Positions 1-7,505 of a DNA stretch of 64,000 nt are shown in pieces. The position numbers and the translations under genes were made by a program. The DNA is taken from NCBI GenBank assembly GCA_046155285.1, contig JBJXEA010000022.1, forward strand, positions 1 to 64,000, in the 5' to 3' direction. The DNA is from CAILHX01 sp046155285 (GTDB lineage: Bacteria > Pseudomonadota > Gammaproteobacteria > Burkholderiales > Methylophilaceae). How positions within the stretch are numbered: position 1 is the stretch's first letter; each line of letters begins with the position of its first letter. The notes beneath the pieces are model-generated. The model had not been told where the DNA came from. It saw only the letters and a program-made list of their open reading frames with translations, and ran no database searches.

Positions 1-1
1 A

Positions 2-157
2 GACACAGACTACCTCAGCCAACTGAGAGCAAGCTTACGCAGTGAACTACAACGAAGCCCCTTGATGGACGAAGTAGGCTTCGCCCGCGCGGTAGAACAC
101 GCTTATCGCCAGATGTGGCAACACTGGGGTGCAAAAAACACATGGGGGCACCTCTAA
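2..157 (+). CDS. C-terminus of SPINDLY-type (GT41) O-linked glycosyltransferase, 5' partial
   Basis: An open frame enters from the left edge and ends at TAA 155-157, giving 51 residues. The tail contains SPLMDEVGFARAVEHAYRQMW, which I recognise as the end of bacterial TPR/SPINDLY O-GlcNAc-transferase-like proteins (…SPLMD…FAR.LE.AYR.MW…). The catalytic and TPR parts lie outside the window. Genes of this family often sit beside flagellin genes and modify flagellin Ser/Thr; here fliC follows, so flagellin glycosylation is a reasonable inference. The stop codon lies inside the left arm of the palindromic element at 144-288, so the original C-terminus may have been slightly changed. The identification rests on a short tail. 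Confidence 0.7.
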   Translation, partial: DTDYLSQLRASLRSELQRSPLMDEVGFARAVEHAYRQMWQHWGAKNTWGHL

Positions 158-288
158 AAATCCAATTTTCGTTGCCATGCGGCGTTGCTCACAAAAAATT
201 ACTCCTCACATATCATATATATGCCGCGTCGCAATTTTTTGCTCGCGCCTTGCCTAGCTTAGAAACTTGAATTTTTAGAGATACCCAT
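144..288. repeat. MITE-like palindromic element with ~22-bp imperfect terminal inverted repeats
   Basis: The left arm (144-165) and the reverse complement of the right arm (267-288) share the core CTCTAAAAAT.CAA and match at about 17 of 22 positions. Inside, two further arms around AAAAAATT (near 193-200 and 234-242) and GC-rich flanks give an overall hairpin centred near 220. No ORF of its own is evident. This has the architecture of a small non-autonomous mobile element or a dispersed structured repeat. The left arm supplies the stop codon of the upstream glycosyltransferase, and the transcript could fold into a long hairpin isolating that gene from fliC. I see no second copy in this window. 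Confidence 0.6.
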
Positions 289-358
289 GAGATTTTCTGG
301 CATTTGGTCGGGCGAGAATTTGATTCAAAATAAATTTCAGATTTAGGGTGAATTTTTC

Positions 359-385
359 TAAAGTTATGAGATTCAATGCCGATAG
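359..385 (+). promoter_or_regulatory. sigma-28 (FliA) promoter of fliC
   Basis: TAAAGTTA (359-366), an 11-nt spacer and GCCGATAG (378-385) match the enterobacterial FliA consensus TAAAGTTT-N11-GCCGATAA at 14 of 16 positions. The start would fall near 392, leaving a leader of about 80 nt before the fliC ATG. The rest of the 158-474 gap holds the palindromic element and this leader; I see no other gene there. Confidence 0.85.
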
Positions 386-474
386 TGGGTGTGACGGTGT
401 CTGTATTTACCGTATCGTTGGAGTGAAATATGCGCCAACTATGTCCGTAACTCTTTGATATTAGGAGTAATAAA

Positions 475-1968
475 ATGCCACAAATCATTAACACGAACGT
501 CAGTGCGCTTAATGCTCAGCGTAATCTGAATGTTTCACAAAATTCGCTTGCAACAAGTCTGCAACGTTTATCTTCTGGCCTGCGTATTAACAGTGCTAAA
601 GATGACGCAGCCGGCCTTGCAATTACCACTCGTCAGACCTCTCAGATTCTGGGTCTTAACCAAGCTGGTCGTAACGCAAACGATGCAATCTCTCTGTCTC
701 AAACCGCTGAAGGCGGCTTGGGTACTGCGGGTGATTCTTTGAATCGTATTCGTGAACTGGCTATTCAGTCCGCTAACGGCACCAACTCTGCAAGTGACCG
801 TGCTGCACTGCAACAAGAAGTGAATGCGTTGGTTCAAGAAATCAATCGTACCGCACTGACCACGCAATTCAATGGCCAAAACATTCTGGATGGCACATTG
901 ACTAATGCGTCTTTCCAAGTAGGTGCAAATGCTGGGCAAACGATCAACTTTGCTATCAGCAGCGCACAAACTAAGGATATCGGTACGTTCGAGTTCACTA
1001 ACGTGACCAGCAACAGCGGTACCTCGGCTGCATCCAGCACGGTTACCACAACTGCTCCAAACAACCGTGTGAGCCAACAAACGCTGACCTTGAGCACCAA
1101 CACCGGCACCAACTCTCTGAGTGTTGCTACCGGCAGTACGACTCGTACTATTGCTGCAAACTTCAATTTGTTGAGCAACACTACCGGTGTTACTGCGCTG
1201 ACTTCAACCGCTGCTGACCTGGGTGTAACCACCACGGGTACTTTGGGTTTCACTATCGGTGGTGCAACTACAGCTTCAGTTGCCGCAACCATCACCAATA
1301 CCTCTGACTTGTCTGGCTTGGCTAATGCCATCAACCTGCAATCTGGCGTGACCGGTGTGTTTGCAACATCGAATGGCGCAACTATTCGGTTGACCAACTC
1401 AGATGGCGACAACATCACCGTTCAGGACGCTGTAAATACCGGGAGCGGTAACGTGACTCTGACTGGTGTTAATGCCTATACTGGTGTGACGGCAGGTACC
1501 GGTGGTGCTACGCTTACAGCCAGCGGTGGTGGTAACGACAGCGCGACTGTTGGTGGTACTCTGCGTTTTGAGTCCCCAAGCATCTGGAGTCTGGTATCCA
1601 ACTCAACGGGTGCTGGTATTGTGACCACAACTGCTTCCAACTTCTCTTCTTTGGTTGCGGTAAGTTCTATCAATATCAACAGCATCAGTGGTGCTAACAA
1701 CGCGATTGCAATTATTGACGGTGCCGTTGGTATCATCAATAGCTTGCGCGCTGGTCTTGGTGCAATTCAAAATCGCTTCTCTGCAACGATCACCAACATT
1801 CAAACCGCCTCTGAGAATCTGTCTGCTTCTCGTAGCCGTATTCTGGATGCTGATTTTGCTGCAGAAACGACTAACCTGACCAAGAGTCAAGTGCTGCAAC
1901 AATCTGGCATTGCGATTCTTGCTCAATCTAATGCGTTGCCTAACAACGTGTTGGCTTTGTTGCGTTAA
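475..1968 (+). CDS. fliC: Flagellin
   Basis: Structural subunit of the flagellar filament, exported through the flagellar type III apparatus. The N-terminal D0/D1 region (residues 1 to about 140: NTNVSALNAQRNL, SSGLRINSAKDDAAGLAI) and C-terminal D1/D0 region (last ~85 residues: SRILDADFAAETTNLTKSQVL, ending NVLALLR) are canonical. The Ser/Thr-rich middle is variable and includes a flagellin-IN-like stretch around residues 257-318. At 497 aa it is an ordinary flagellin length. AGGAG at 463-467 lies 7 nt before the ATG. It has its own sigma-28 promoter and is followed by a strong hairpin before flaG, so it is probably transcribed in excess of the downstream genes. The Ser/Thr-rich centre would suit O-glycosylation by the upstream transferase. 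Confidence 0.97.
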   Translation: MPQIINTNVSALNAQRNLNVSQNSLATSLQRLSSGLRINSAKDDAAGLAITTRQTSQILGLNQAGRNANDAISLSQTAEGGLGTAGDSLNRIRELAIQSANGTNSASDRAALQQEVNALVQEINRTALTTQFNGQNILDGTLTNASFQVGANAGQTINFAISSAQTKDIGTFEFTNVTSNSGTSAASSTVTTTAPNNRVSQQTLTLSTNTGTNSLSVATGSTTRTIAANFNLLSNTTGVTALTSTAADLGVTTTGTLGFTIGGATTASVAATITNTSDLSGLANAINLQSGVTGVFATSNGATIRLTNSDGDNITVQDAVNTGSGNVTLTGVNAYTGVTAGTGGATLTASGGGNDSATVGGTLRFESPSIWSLVSNSTGAGIVTTTASNFSSLVAVSSININSISGANNAIAIIDGAVGIINSLRAGLGAIQNRFSATITNIQTASENLSASRSRILDADFAAETTNLTKSQVLQQSGIAILAQSNALPNNVLALLR

Positions 1969-1999
1969 TCGGCAATTTGAAGTTGTTGTAATGTCGTAA

Positions 2000-2037
2000 A
2001 GAACCGCTCTGGCCGATTTTCGGTCAGAGCGGGTTCC
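2000..2037 (+). terminator. Hairpin (partial terminator/attenuator) between fliC and flaG
   Basis: GAACC-GCTCTGGCCG pairs with CGGTCAGAGC-GGGTTC through about 14 bp with one bulge and a short loop. There is no U-tract, and flaG starts 17 nt later. It is therefore more likely a 3'-end stabiliser or attenuator setting fliC above flaG-fliD than a full terminator. Confidence 0.6.
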
Positions 2038-2053
2038 CCGAAGGAGAAGCAAG

Positions 2054-2398
2054 ATGGATATTTCACAAGTAGCTGGTAGTTCGTATGTGGCTTCGGCTGT
2101 GAGCAATGTACAAGCCGTTCCTCGCCCTCAGGTGGCGGAATCACAGGTGGCTCAGGCTGTAACTGGGAAGGCGAGTCCAGAGCAATTGCAACAAGCAGTT
2201 GGGAAGATTAATGATGTAGTTCAAGCCATTAACCCGGGAGTGGAGTTCAGTGTTGAAAGTAACTTTCGTACGGTAGTGGTGTCAGTGGTTGATAAAGAGA
2301 GTAGTCAAGTAATACGGCAGATTCCAACTGATGATGCGATTAACATATCGCGTGCGTTGGAAGTGTTGCAAGGCTTGCTGATTAAGCAAAAAGTTTAG
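2054..2398 (+). CDS. flaG: FlaG family protein
   Basis: A 114-aa protein with a disordered N-terminus (about residues 1-45) and a conserved C-terminal FlaG domain (about 46-114: VEFSVESNFRTVVVSVVDKE, IRQIPTDDAI). FlaG proteins affect filament length, and in polar flagellates they lie between fliC and fliD, as here. AAGGAGA at 2041-2047 precedes the ATG by 6 nt. The biochemical role of FlaG is not well defined in the family. Confidence 0.9.
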   Translation: MDISQVAGSSYVASAVSNVQAVPRPQVAESQVAQAVTGKASPEQLQQAVGKINDVVQAINPGVEFSVESNFRTVVVSVVDKESSQVIRQIPTDDAINISRALEVLQGLLIKQKV

Positions 2399-2510
2399 GG
2401 TTATAGCATTAAGGTGCTGTGCCAAGTTGAGGGGTTCTTTAGTTGAATAACTTGAGAATGCTCTTTCGGTTCTTATTGAGTGATGTCCGACAGAAAGTCG
2501 GGAGGATAAA

Positions 2511-4508
2511 ATGGCTATTACGTCCGCAGGTTTAGGGTCAGGTCTTGATGTAGAAGGTATCATTAGTAAGCTAATGAGTATCGAACGTCAGCCGTTGGCG
2601 AGGCTCGCAAAGAAGGAAGCATCTTTTCAGGCAAAATTAAGTGCTTATGGTTCTTTGAATGGTGCGGTATCTTCTTTCAAATCAGCCGCTTCGGCTATCA
2701 ATAGCACTGCGGGATTAAATGCGGTAGCGGCTTCATCTTCCGATACAAGTGTGGTGACGGCATCTGGAGTAAGTACTGCGGCCAGTGGTAGCTACACGGT
2801 GGAAGTTTCTCAATTAGCAAAAGCTCAACAAGTGGTTGCTGCAGGACAGAATAGTCTGAGTACTTCTCTAGGGTCTGGCACTTTGACTTTTGATTTTGGT
2901 ACCATTAGCGGAGGTGTTTTTAACGCGGGTACGGGGCAATATGCAGGGTCAACCTTTACCAGTAATGGGAATGGCATCAAGACAGTGGCGATTACTGCTG
3001 CTAATGACTCCTTGATTGGTATTCGTGATGCGGTGAACGCTGCGGGTATTGGAGTAACGGCAACCATTATAAATGATGGCAGTGCTGCACCGTATCGTTT
3101 GTCATTTACTTCTAACAGTCAAGGTGCTGCCAACAGCATCAAGCTCACCGTTCCGGATAATCTTGGCGGGTCTTTGGATACCTTTATTTCTAATGATCCC
3201 GCAGGCACACAACATCTGGCGGAGACCTCTACTGCGCAGAGTTCTATATTCAAGATTAATGGGCTTCAGATTACCCAAAACTCAAATACGGTAACTAGTG
3301 TAATCAATGGCGTGACATTGAATTTGCTGAAAACTAATGTGGGAACTCCCGCAACTGTCGGTATTTCTAAAAACTCGTCCGCTTTCGTGAGTAATGTTAA
3401 CGATTTCGTTAAAAAATATAATGAGCTAAACGCTACAGTCAAAGACTTAACCAAGTATGACCCCAAGACTAAAGAGGCTGGTTTATTGATTGGTGACTCG
3501 GCTGCGCGAGGTGTGCAGTCACAATTACGTAATATTATGGCGGCTTCAGTCCCAGGGATTTCTGGTAGTTATACCAATCTTGGGCAAATAGGAATCACTT
3601 TCCAAAAAGATGGCTCTTTGGCTTTGGATAGTAGTAAGTTATCTACCGCTCTAAGTACCAATGCTACCGATGTTGCATCTTTGTTTGCTTCGATTGGCAA
3701 GCCAACAGATGCTTTGGTGGGTTATGTGAGTTCAACCAGCAGTACCGCAGTAGGGGCAAGGCAGCTAAATGTCACTGCCTTGGCCACGCAAGGTAACATT
3801 GTAGGTAGTGTTGTTGCCGGCACCGTGATTACGGCTGGGGTTAATGATAGCTTGGGCGTTACTATAGATGGCATTATTACTACAGTAACTGTTCCGGCGG
3901 GTACTTATACTGCCGCAGGGTTGGACTCAGCGATACAATCGGCTATTAATGGCGATAGCAACATCTCTGCTGCTGGGTCAAGCGTAGCAGTCACCGATGC
4001 GGGCGGAGTTCTCACGCTTACGTCTAATAAATACGGATCAGCATCTTCCGTAGTCATCACTGGCGGAAATGCGTCAGCAGCTTTATTTGGAGTGCCGATT
4101 ACTACTAACGCTACTGGCGTTGATGTCGCAGGTTCTATTGATGGTTCTATTGGAACAGGATCAGGACAAACTCTATCAGGTACTGATGGATTGGTGGTTA
4201 CTGTTAGTGGTGGTGCTCTAGGTAGTCGTGGAACTGTCAATTTTGCGCGTGGTTATGGTTTCCTTCTGGATGCTGCTGCTGCCTCATTTCTTGGAACTTC
4301 AGGAACTATTGCTGGGAAGCAAGATAGCATTAATAAATCGATTGACAGCATTAATCAGCAGCGTGCGAGATTTGCAACACAGTTTACGGCTACAGAAAAG
4401 CGTTATCGTGCTCAATTCTCTGCATTAGATGGAGCTATTAGTAATCTGACAGCTACGGGTAACTTTTTAACGCAGCAGTTGAACGCTCTCACTAAGAGCA
4501 CCCGGTAA
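2511..4508 (+). CDS. fliD: Flagellar filament capping protein FliD
   Basis: Cap protein that sits at the filament tip and folds incoming flagellin. The N-terminus (GLGSGLDVEGIISKLMSIE) and the helical C-terminus (about residues 600-665, SINKSIDSINQQRARFATQF) are the typical FliD-N and FliD-C regions. At 665 aa it is about 200 residues longer than the enterobacterial protein. The extra length lies centrally and includes a flagellin-IN-like motif near residues 441-521 (LDSAIQSAIN … GGVLTLTSNKYGSASSV). GGAGG at 2501-2505 gives a good ribosome site. A small hairpin (CCGAC-AGAAA-GTCGG, about 2487-2501) abuts that site and might tune initiation. Confidence 0.95.
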   Translation: MAITSAGLGSGLDVEGIISKLMSIERQPLARLAKKEASFQAKLSAYGSLNGAVSSFKSAASAINSTAGLNAVAASSSDTSVVTASGVSTAASGSYTVEVSQLAKAQQVVAAGQNSLSTSLGSGTLTFDFGTISGGVFNAGTGQYAGSTFTSNGNGIKTVAITAANDSLIGIRDAVNAAGIGVTATIINDGSAAPYRLSFTSNSQGAANSIKLTVPDNLGGSLDTFISNDPAGTQHLAETSTAQSSIFKINGLQITQNSNTVTSVINGVTLNLLKTNVGTPATVGISKNSSAFVSNVNDFVKKYNELNATVKDLTKYDPKTKEAGLLIGDSAARGVQSQLRNIMAASVPGISGSYTNLGQIGITFQKDGSLALDSSKLSTALSTNATDVASLFASIGKPTDALVGYVSSTSSTAVGARQLNVTALATQGNIVGSVVAGTVITAGVNDSLGVTIDGIITTVTVPAGTYTAAGLDSAIQSAINGDSNISAAGSSVAVTDAGGVLTLTSNKYGSASSVVITGGNASAALFGVPITTNATGVDVAGSIDGSIGTGSGQTLSGTDGLVVTVSGGALGSRGTVNFARGYGFLLDAAAASFLGTSGTIAGKQDSINKSIDSINQQRARFATQFTATEKRYRAQFSALDGAISNLTATGNFLTQQLNALTKSTR

Positions 4509-4531
4509 ACTTTTGAAGTGCGAGGATGAAA

Positions 4532-4678
4532 ATGTCGAAACTTCTACGTGATGCTGTCGCAGGCATTGAAAAAAATAGAGCGAATTATCAGCTCGTCGGT
4601 CTTGGCCTGCTGGTGGGACGGTTGAGTCAAACCGGTCGTTTTTTGAATCAGCATTTGATTAACTTGTTAAAAATATAA
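4532..4678 (+). CDS. Small ORF (48 aa) between fliD and fliS
   Basis: ATG 4532 with GAGG 6 nt upstream opens a 48-codon frame ending at TAA 4676-4678, filling most of the fliD-fliS gap. An in-frame ATG at 4526 is a poorer choice because it abuts the GAGG. The product has a charged N-terminal half (KLLRDAVAGIEKNRANY), a hydrophobic glycine-rich segment (LVGLGLLVGRL) and a basic/amphipathic tail. I recognise no family. Its placement in the flagellar cap and chaperone operon and its ribosome site support translation. It could be a small membrane-associated or export-related peptide; function unknown. Confidence 0.5.
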   Translation: MSKLLRDAVAGIEKNRANYQLVGLGLLVGRLSQTGRFLNQHLINLLKI

Positions 4679-4729
4679 ATAAAAATCAGGGTGCTTGATT
4701 CTCAGTTTGCTTAATCCAAGGAGTCTGTA

Positions 4730-5191
4730 ATGGATAAATCCGCACTTAAAGCATTGAATAGTTACTCGCAAGTTGATCTGAATGCGGGGGTAGCAGGGGC
4801 TTCTCCGCATCGCTTGATTACCATGTTATATGACGGTGCTATATCGGCTATTGTAAAAGCCAAAGTACACATGGTTCGTAGTGAAGTAGAAGACATTCCT
4901 GAAAAAGGACGACTGATTTCACGTGCAATTGCTATTATTGAAGATGGCTTAATTACTAGTCTGGATATGGATGTCGGAGGTGATTTAGCACAAAACTTAA
5001 GGTCACTTTACGAGTATTTTGCCTATCGGCTAGTAAAGGCAAATTTGGATAATGATGTGGCGGTTCTCGACGAGGTGGTATTGCGTTTGACAGAATTGCG
5101 AGATGCTTGGAGTAGCATCGCACCTAAGTATGCTACTCAAACTGATCGTAACCCTAATATGTCAGGGGCTGGTAGCTACGGGCACGTATAA
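4730..5191 (+). CDS. fliS: Flagellar export chaperone FliS
   Basis: Flagellin-specific chaperone that binds the FliC C-terminus in the cytosol and prevents premature polymerisation. The diagnostic start YSQVDLNAGVAGASPHRLI and the following MLYDGAI helix are clear. At 153 aa it is slightly longer than usual, with extra residues at the C-terminus. AAGGAG lies 6-7 nt before the ATG. It lies downstream of fliD and immediately before the fliT-like gene, the usual order. Confidence 0.95.
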   Translation: MDKSALKALNSYSQVDLNAGVAGASPHRLITMLYDGAISAIVKAKVHMVRSEVEDIPEKGRLISRAIAIIEDGLITSLDMDVGGDLAQNLRSLYEYFAYRLVKANLDNDVAVLDEVVLRLTELRDAWSSIAPKYATQTDRNPNMSGAGSYGHV

Positions 5192-5200
5192 GGTGTGTCC

Positions 5201-5530
5201 ATGAGTGCTAATCCCGATGTGCCAACGCTTTATCGTCGTATGTTGTCTATCAGCGGCGAGATGTTAGATGCTGCCAATGAAGAAGAATGGGATAAGCTTA
5301 TTGAGTTGGAATTAGAACGTTCCGGCGTGGTAGAAATCTTACAATCATCGCCTAACCTTGTGCCTGACGCTGCGGATGAACGCGAAGTTCTAGTGGGTTT
5401 GATTCACGAGATTCAGAAGTGTGATGACAAGATTAAGCCCATGATTGTGTCTTGGATGGCCGAGCTTAAATCTATGTTTGAATCAACCGGGAACGAGTTG
5501 AAGCTAGAAAAACAATACGGCAGTTTCTAG
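5201..5530 (+). CDS. fliT: FliT-like flagellar chaperone
   Basis: A 109-aa helical protein beginning PDVPTLYRRMLSISGEMLDAA. Its size, all-helical character and position directly behind fliS match the FliT family, which chaperones FliD and in enterics also inhibits FlhDC. Sequence conservation in the family is low, so the call leans on context. A GTG at 5195 could extend it by two codons; ATG 5201 is better spaced from AAGG at 5190-5193. It starts 9 nt after the fliS stop. Confidence 0.75.
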   Translation: MSANPDVPTLYRRMLSISGEMLDAANEEEWDKLIELELERSGVVEILQSSPNLVPDAADEREVLVGLIHEIQKCDDKIKPMIVSWMAELKSMFESTGNELKLEKQYGSF

Positions 5531-5590
5531 CAGGCCAATGCCTTATGGGGAGTGGTGTCCTAGAAGCGCCTTCACCTATAGAGGTGCATG

Positions 5591-5815
5591 ATGGTCGGCT
5601 CTACATCGTTACATAGCGCAGTCCCCACGGCGAGTTTGTTCATGTTTGCCGATATACCCATTGGCATTGTCACTCCGATAGACCCCGTCAGTCGCTACCG
5701 CCGTCCAGAAAATCTAGGCTATCCTCCTTTGCGCCGCCGTAGACGCAGAATTCCTCAGCCGTATCCTTCTTCCAAACGACCACCTAATGACCATCAGGTG
5801 GATGAGTATGCCTGA
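5591..5815 (+). CDS. Hypothetical small basic, proline-rich protein in flagellar operon
   Basis: A 74-codon frame from ATG 5591 (GAGG 6 nt upstream; an adjacent ATG 5588 is an alternative). The N-terminal half is mildly hydrophobic (FMFADIPIGIVTPIDP). The C-terminal half is dominated by Arg and Pro (a run of six arginines, then PQPYPSSKRPP) and ends HQVDEYA. I recognise no domain. It is co-oriented with the flagellar genes and fills the gap between the fliT-like gene and the DUF2802 gene. The composition suggests a disordered protein; reality as a gene is probable but not certain. Confidence 0.45.
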   Translation: MVGSTSLHSAVPTASLFMFADIPIGIVTPIDPVSRYRRPENLGYPPLRRRRRRIPQPYPSSKRPPNDHQVDEYA

Positions 5816-5852
5816 TAGTATTGCGTTTTATTGAGATGGTTTTTTTAAGGGG

Positions 5853-6326
5853 ATGACTTTGGAAGCGATTGTTGTTACTTGGCGTGAGTTGTTACTGCTC
5901 GTCGCGTTGGTGTTGGCGGTGTATGTGGCTGAATTGTTGCTCATGATGCGTGCCGGTGGCGCACTGCGTAAGCCGCGCTGGTTGAACATGATCCAAGAAA
6001 AAACCTTTGAAAGTGAGTTGCGCCAGCAACTAGAGGTGTTGAGCAAGCGTGTTGCTGTGCTGGAGACCAGCATGGCACTTAAAGCAGCACTGCCCACCCA
6101 GCCACTTTCTTCGGCTGAATTTGATTGGACGATTACGCCCACACCACCGGTTCATGCCGCTCCTGCTGCTGTTGAAGCTAAGGTGGAGGAGGAAGCTGAA
6201 GCTAAGCTAGCCTATAAACGAGCCTTGCAAATGGCGCAACAGGGCGCAAAAGCCGAAGAGTTGGTGCAAGAATGTGGTATTTCGCAAAGCGAAGCAGAGC
6301 TCATCGTTTCCATGCTAAAGCCCTAA
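5853..6326 (+). CDS. DUF2802 family protein
   Basis: 157 aa with one N-terminal membrane segment (about residues 10-32), a charged coiled-coil stretch (about 45-75), an Ala/Pro/Glu linker and a conserved C-terminal domain (about 118-157: YKRALQMAQQGAKAEELVQECGISQSEAELI) typical of DUF2802. Genes of this family accompany fliK-like and flhB-tail genes in betaproteobacterial and other polar-flagellar clusters; the molecular role is unknown. The AAGGGG directly abuts ATG 5853, so TTG 5859, six nt downstream of it, may be the true start. Confidence 0.8.
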   Translation: MTLEAIVVTWRELLLLVALVLAVYVAELLLMMRAGGALRKPRWLNMIQEKTFESELRQQLEVLSKRVAVLETSMALKAALPTQPLSSAEFDWTITPTPPVHAAPAAVEAKVEEEAEAKLAYKRALQMAQQGAKAEELVQECGISQSEAELIVSMLKP

Positions 6327-6332
6327 TCCGTC

Positions 6333-7505
6333 ATGATTCATAACGATATTCAAAATCAGCTCGCGTTCCTGATTAAAACATCAGCGCCGCCGCTGATTGA
6401 TGTCTCTGATAACGCGACTGATTTGCCACAGTTGGTTCCTGGGCAAAAAGTACCGGCTTTTGTGCTGGCCAGTTTGCCTAATGGGCGCTTTCAGGTGCAG
6501 GTTGAAGACAGCACCTTGGATATGAATCTGCCGCGCGGTACCCAAGTCGGCGACAACATAGAACTGGTGTATGTGTCAGACAAACCCAAGCCAACGTTCA
6601 CCTTGCTCAGTGATTTGGTCAAAACCGGGCCACAAAGTCCCAGTAATACGGTCAATCTGAGCCAAACAGGCAAGCTGGTGACTACTTTGCTGCAACAGCT
6701 TCCACAGCAAACAACCGCGCAAGCCGCAACCACCGGCAACGCCGCTAATGCAGCGACTACCGCACTCACCAATACTGCACCCATCATCCCCGGAGCGCCG
6801 CCTGCAACAGAACAATTCGCTAGCGTTTTGCGTGATGCAGTGTCACAGAGCGGTTTGTTTTATGAATCGCACCAAGCTCAATGGGCGACTGGGCAGCGTA
6901 GCCTAGAAACTTTATTGCAAGAGCCACAGGCAAAACTGTCGCCAGTCTTAGAACGTGTGCTCAATGCCGCCGTGCCCGTAGAAGCCAAAGTGGCAGTTGA
7001 AGCGACTGCACAGACCAAAACTGCTGAAACTATACAGCCGCAATTGTTAGTTGTGCGTGGTAGCGCGGAGGGCGTGGCTACGACACAAAATTCGGGGCAA
7101 GGCACAACCAGTCCGGTACATGCCATGACGGCACCGTTGGTACAACAGCAATTGGATATTCTTGATACGCGCCAGATTGTTTGGCAAGGCCAGGTGTGGC
7201 CGGGACAAGACATGCAGTGGGAAATCAATGAGGACGATGGTCGTGACCGTGGGGAGACGGAAGAGCGTGCAGCATGGAGTACCAAACTGCGTCTAGATTT
7301 TCCTGCTTTGGGTGGAGTCACCGCGCATCTGGCGCTGGGAACTCATGGCTTAAAAGTGGATTTTTCAGTGGAACGTGACCAAAGCGCCAACTTGATGCGC
7401 GGCGAAGCAACGCATTTGGCGCAAGCGATGGAGGCTGCGGGTCTCACCGTGGCTGGTATTGCGGTTACTCAATTACCGACAGAGGCTCCAGATGGAAACG
7501 CCTGA
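6333..7505 (+). CDS. FliK-like flagellar hook-length control domain protein
   Basis: 390 aa. A variable Thr/Gln/Ala-rich N-terminal two thirds is followed by a C-terminal domain (about 275-385) with TKLRLDFPALGGVTAHLALG, GLKVDFSVER and a Leu-rich end, resembling the Flg_hook/FliK C-terminal domain. FliK measures hook length and switches export specificity through FlhB. This gene is not in a hook operon but lies beside a free-standing FlhB C-terminal-like gene, so it may be a second FliK-like protein rather than the main one. It starts 6 nt after the DUF2802 stop. Confidence 0.75.
   Translation: MIHNDIQNQLAFLIKTSAPPLIDVSDNATDLPQLVPGQKVPAFVLASLPNGRFQVQVEDSTLDMNLPRGTQVGDNIELVYVSDKPKPTFTLLSDLVKTGPQSPSNTVNLSQTGKLVTTLLQQLPQQTTAQAATTGNAANAATTALTNTAPIIPGAPPATEQFASVLRDAVSQSGLFYESHQAQWATGQRSLETLLQEPQAKLSPVLERVLNAAVPVEAKVAVEATAQTKTAETIQPQLLVVRGSAEGVATTQNSGQGTTSPVHAMTAPLVQQQLDILDTRQIVWQGQVWPGQDMQWEINEDDGRDRGETEERAAWSTKLRLDFPALGGVTAHLALGTHGLKVDFSVERDQSANLMRGEATHLAQAMEAAGLTVAGIAVTQLPTEAPDGNA

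Noticed and set aside
1603..2106. Minus-strand frame opposite the end of fliC
   Set aside because: It crosses the fliC stop and hairpin and reads as an antisense shadow.
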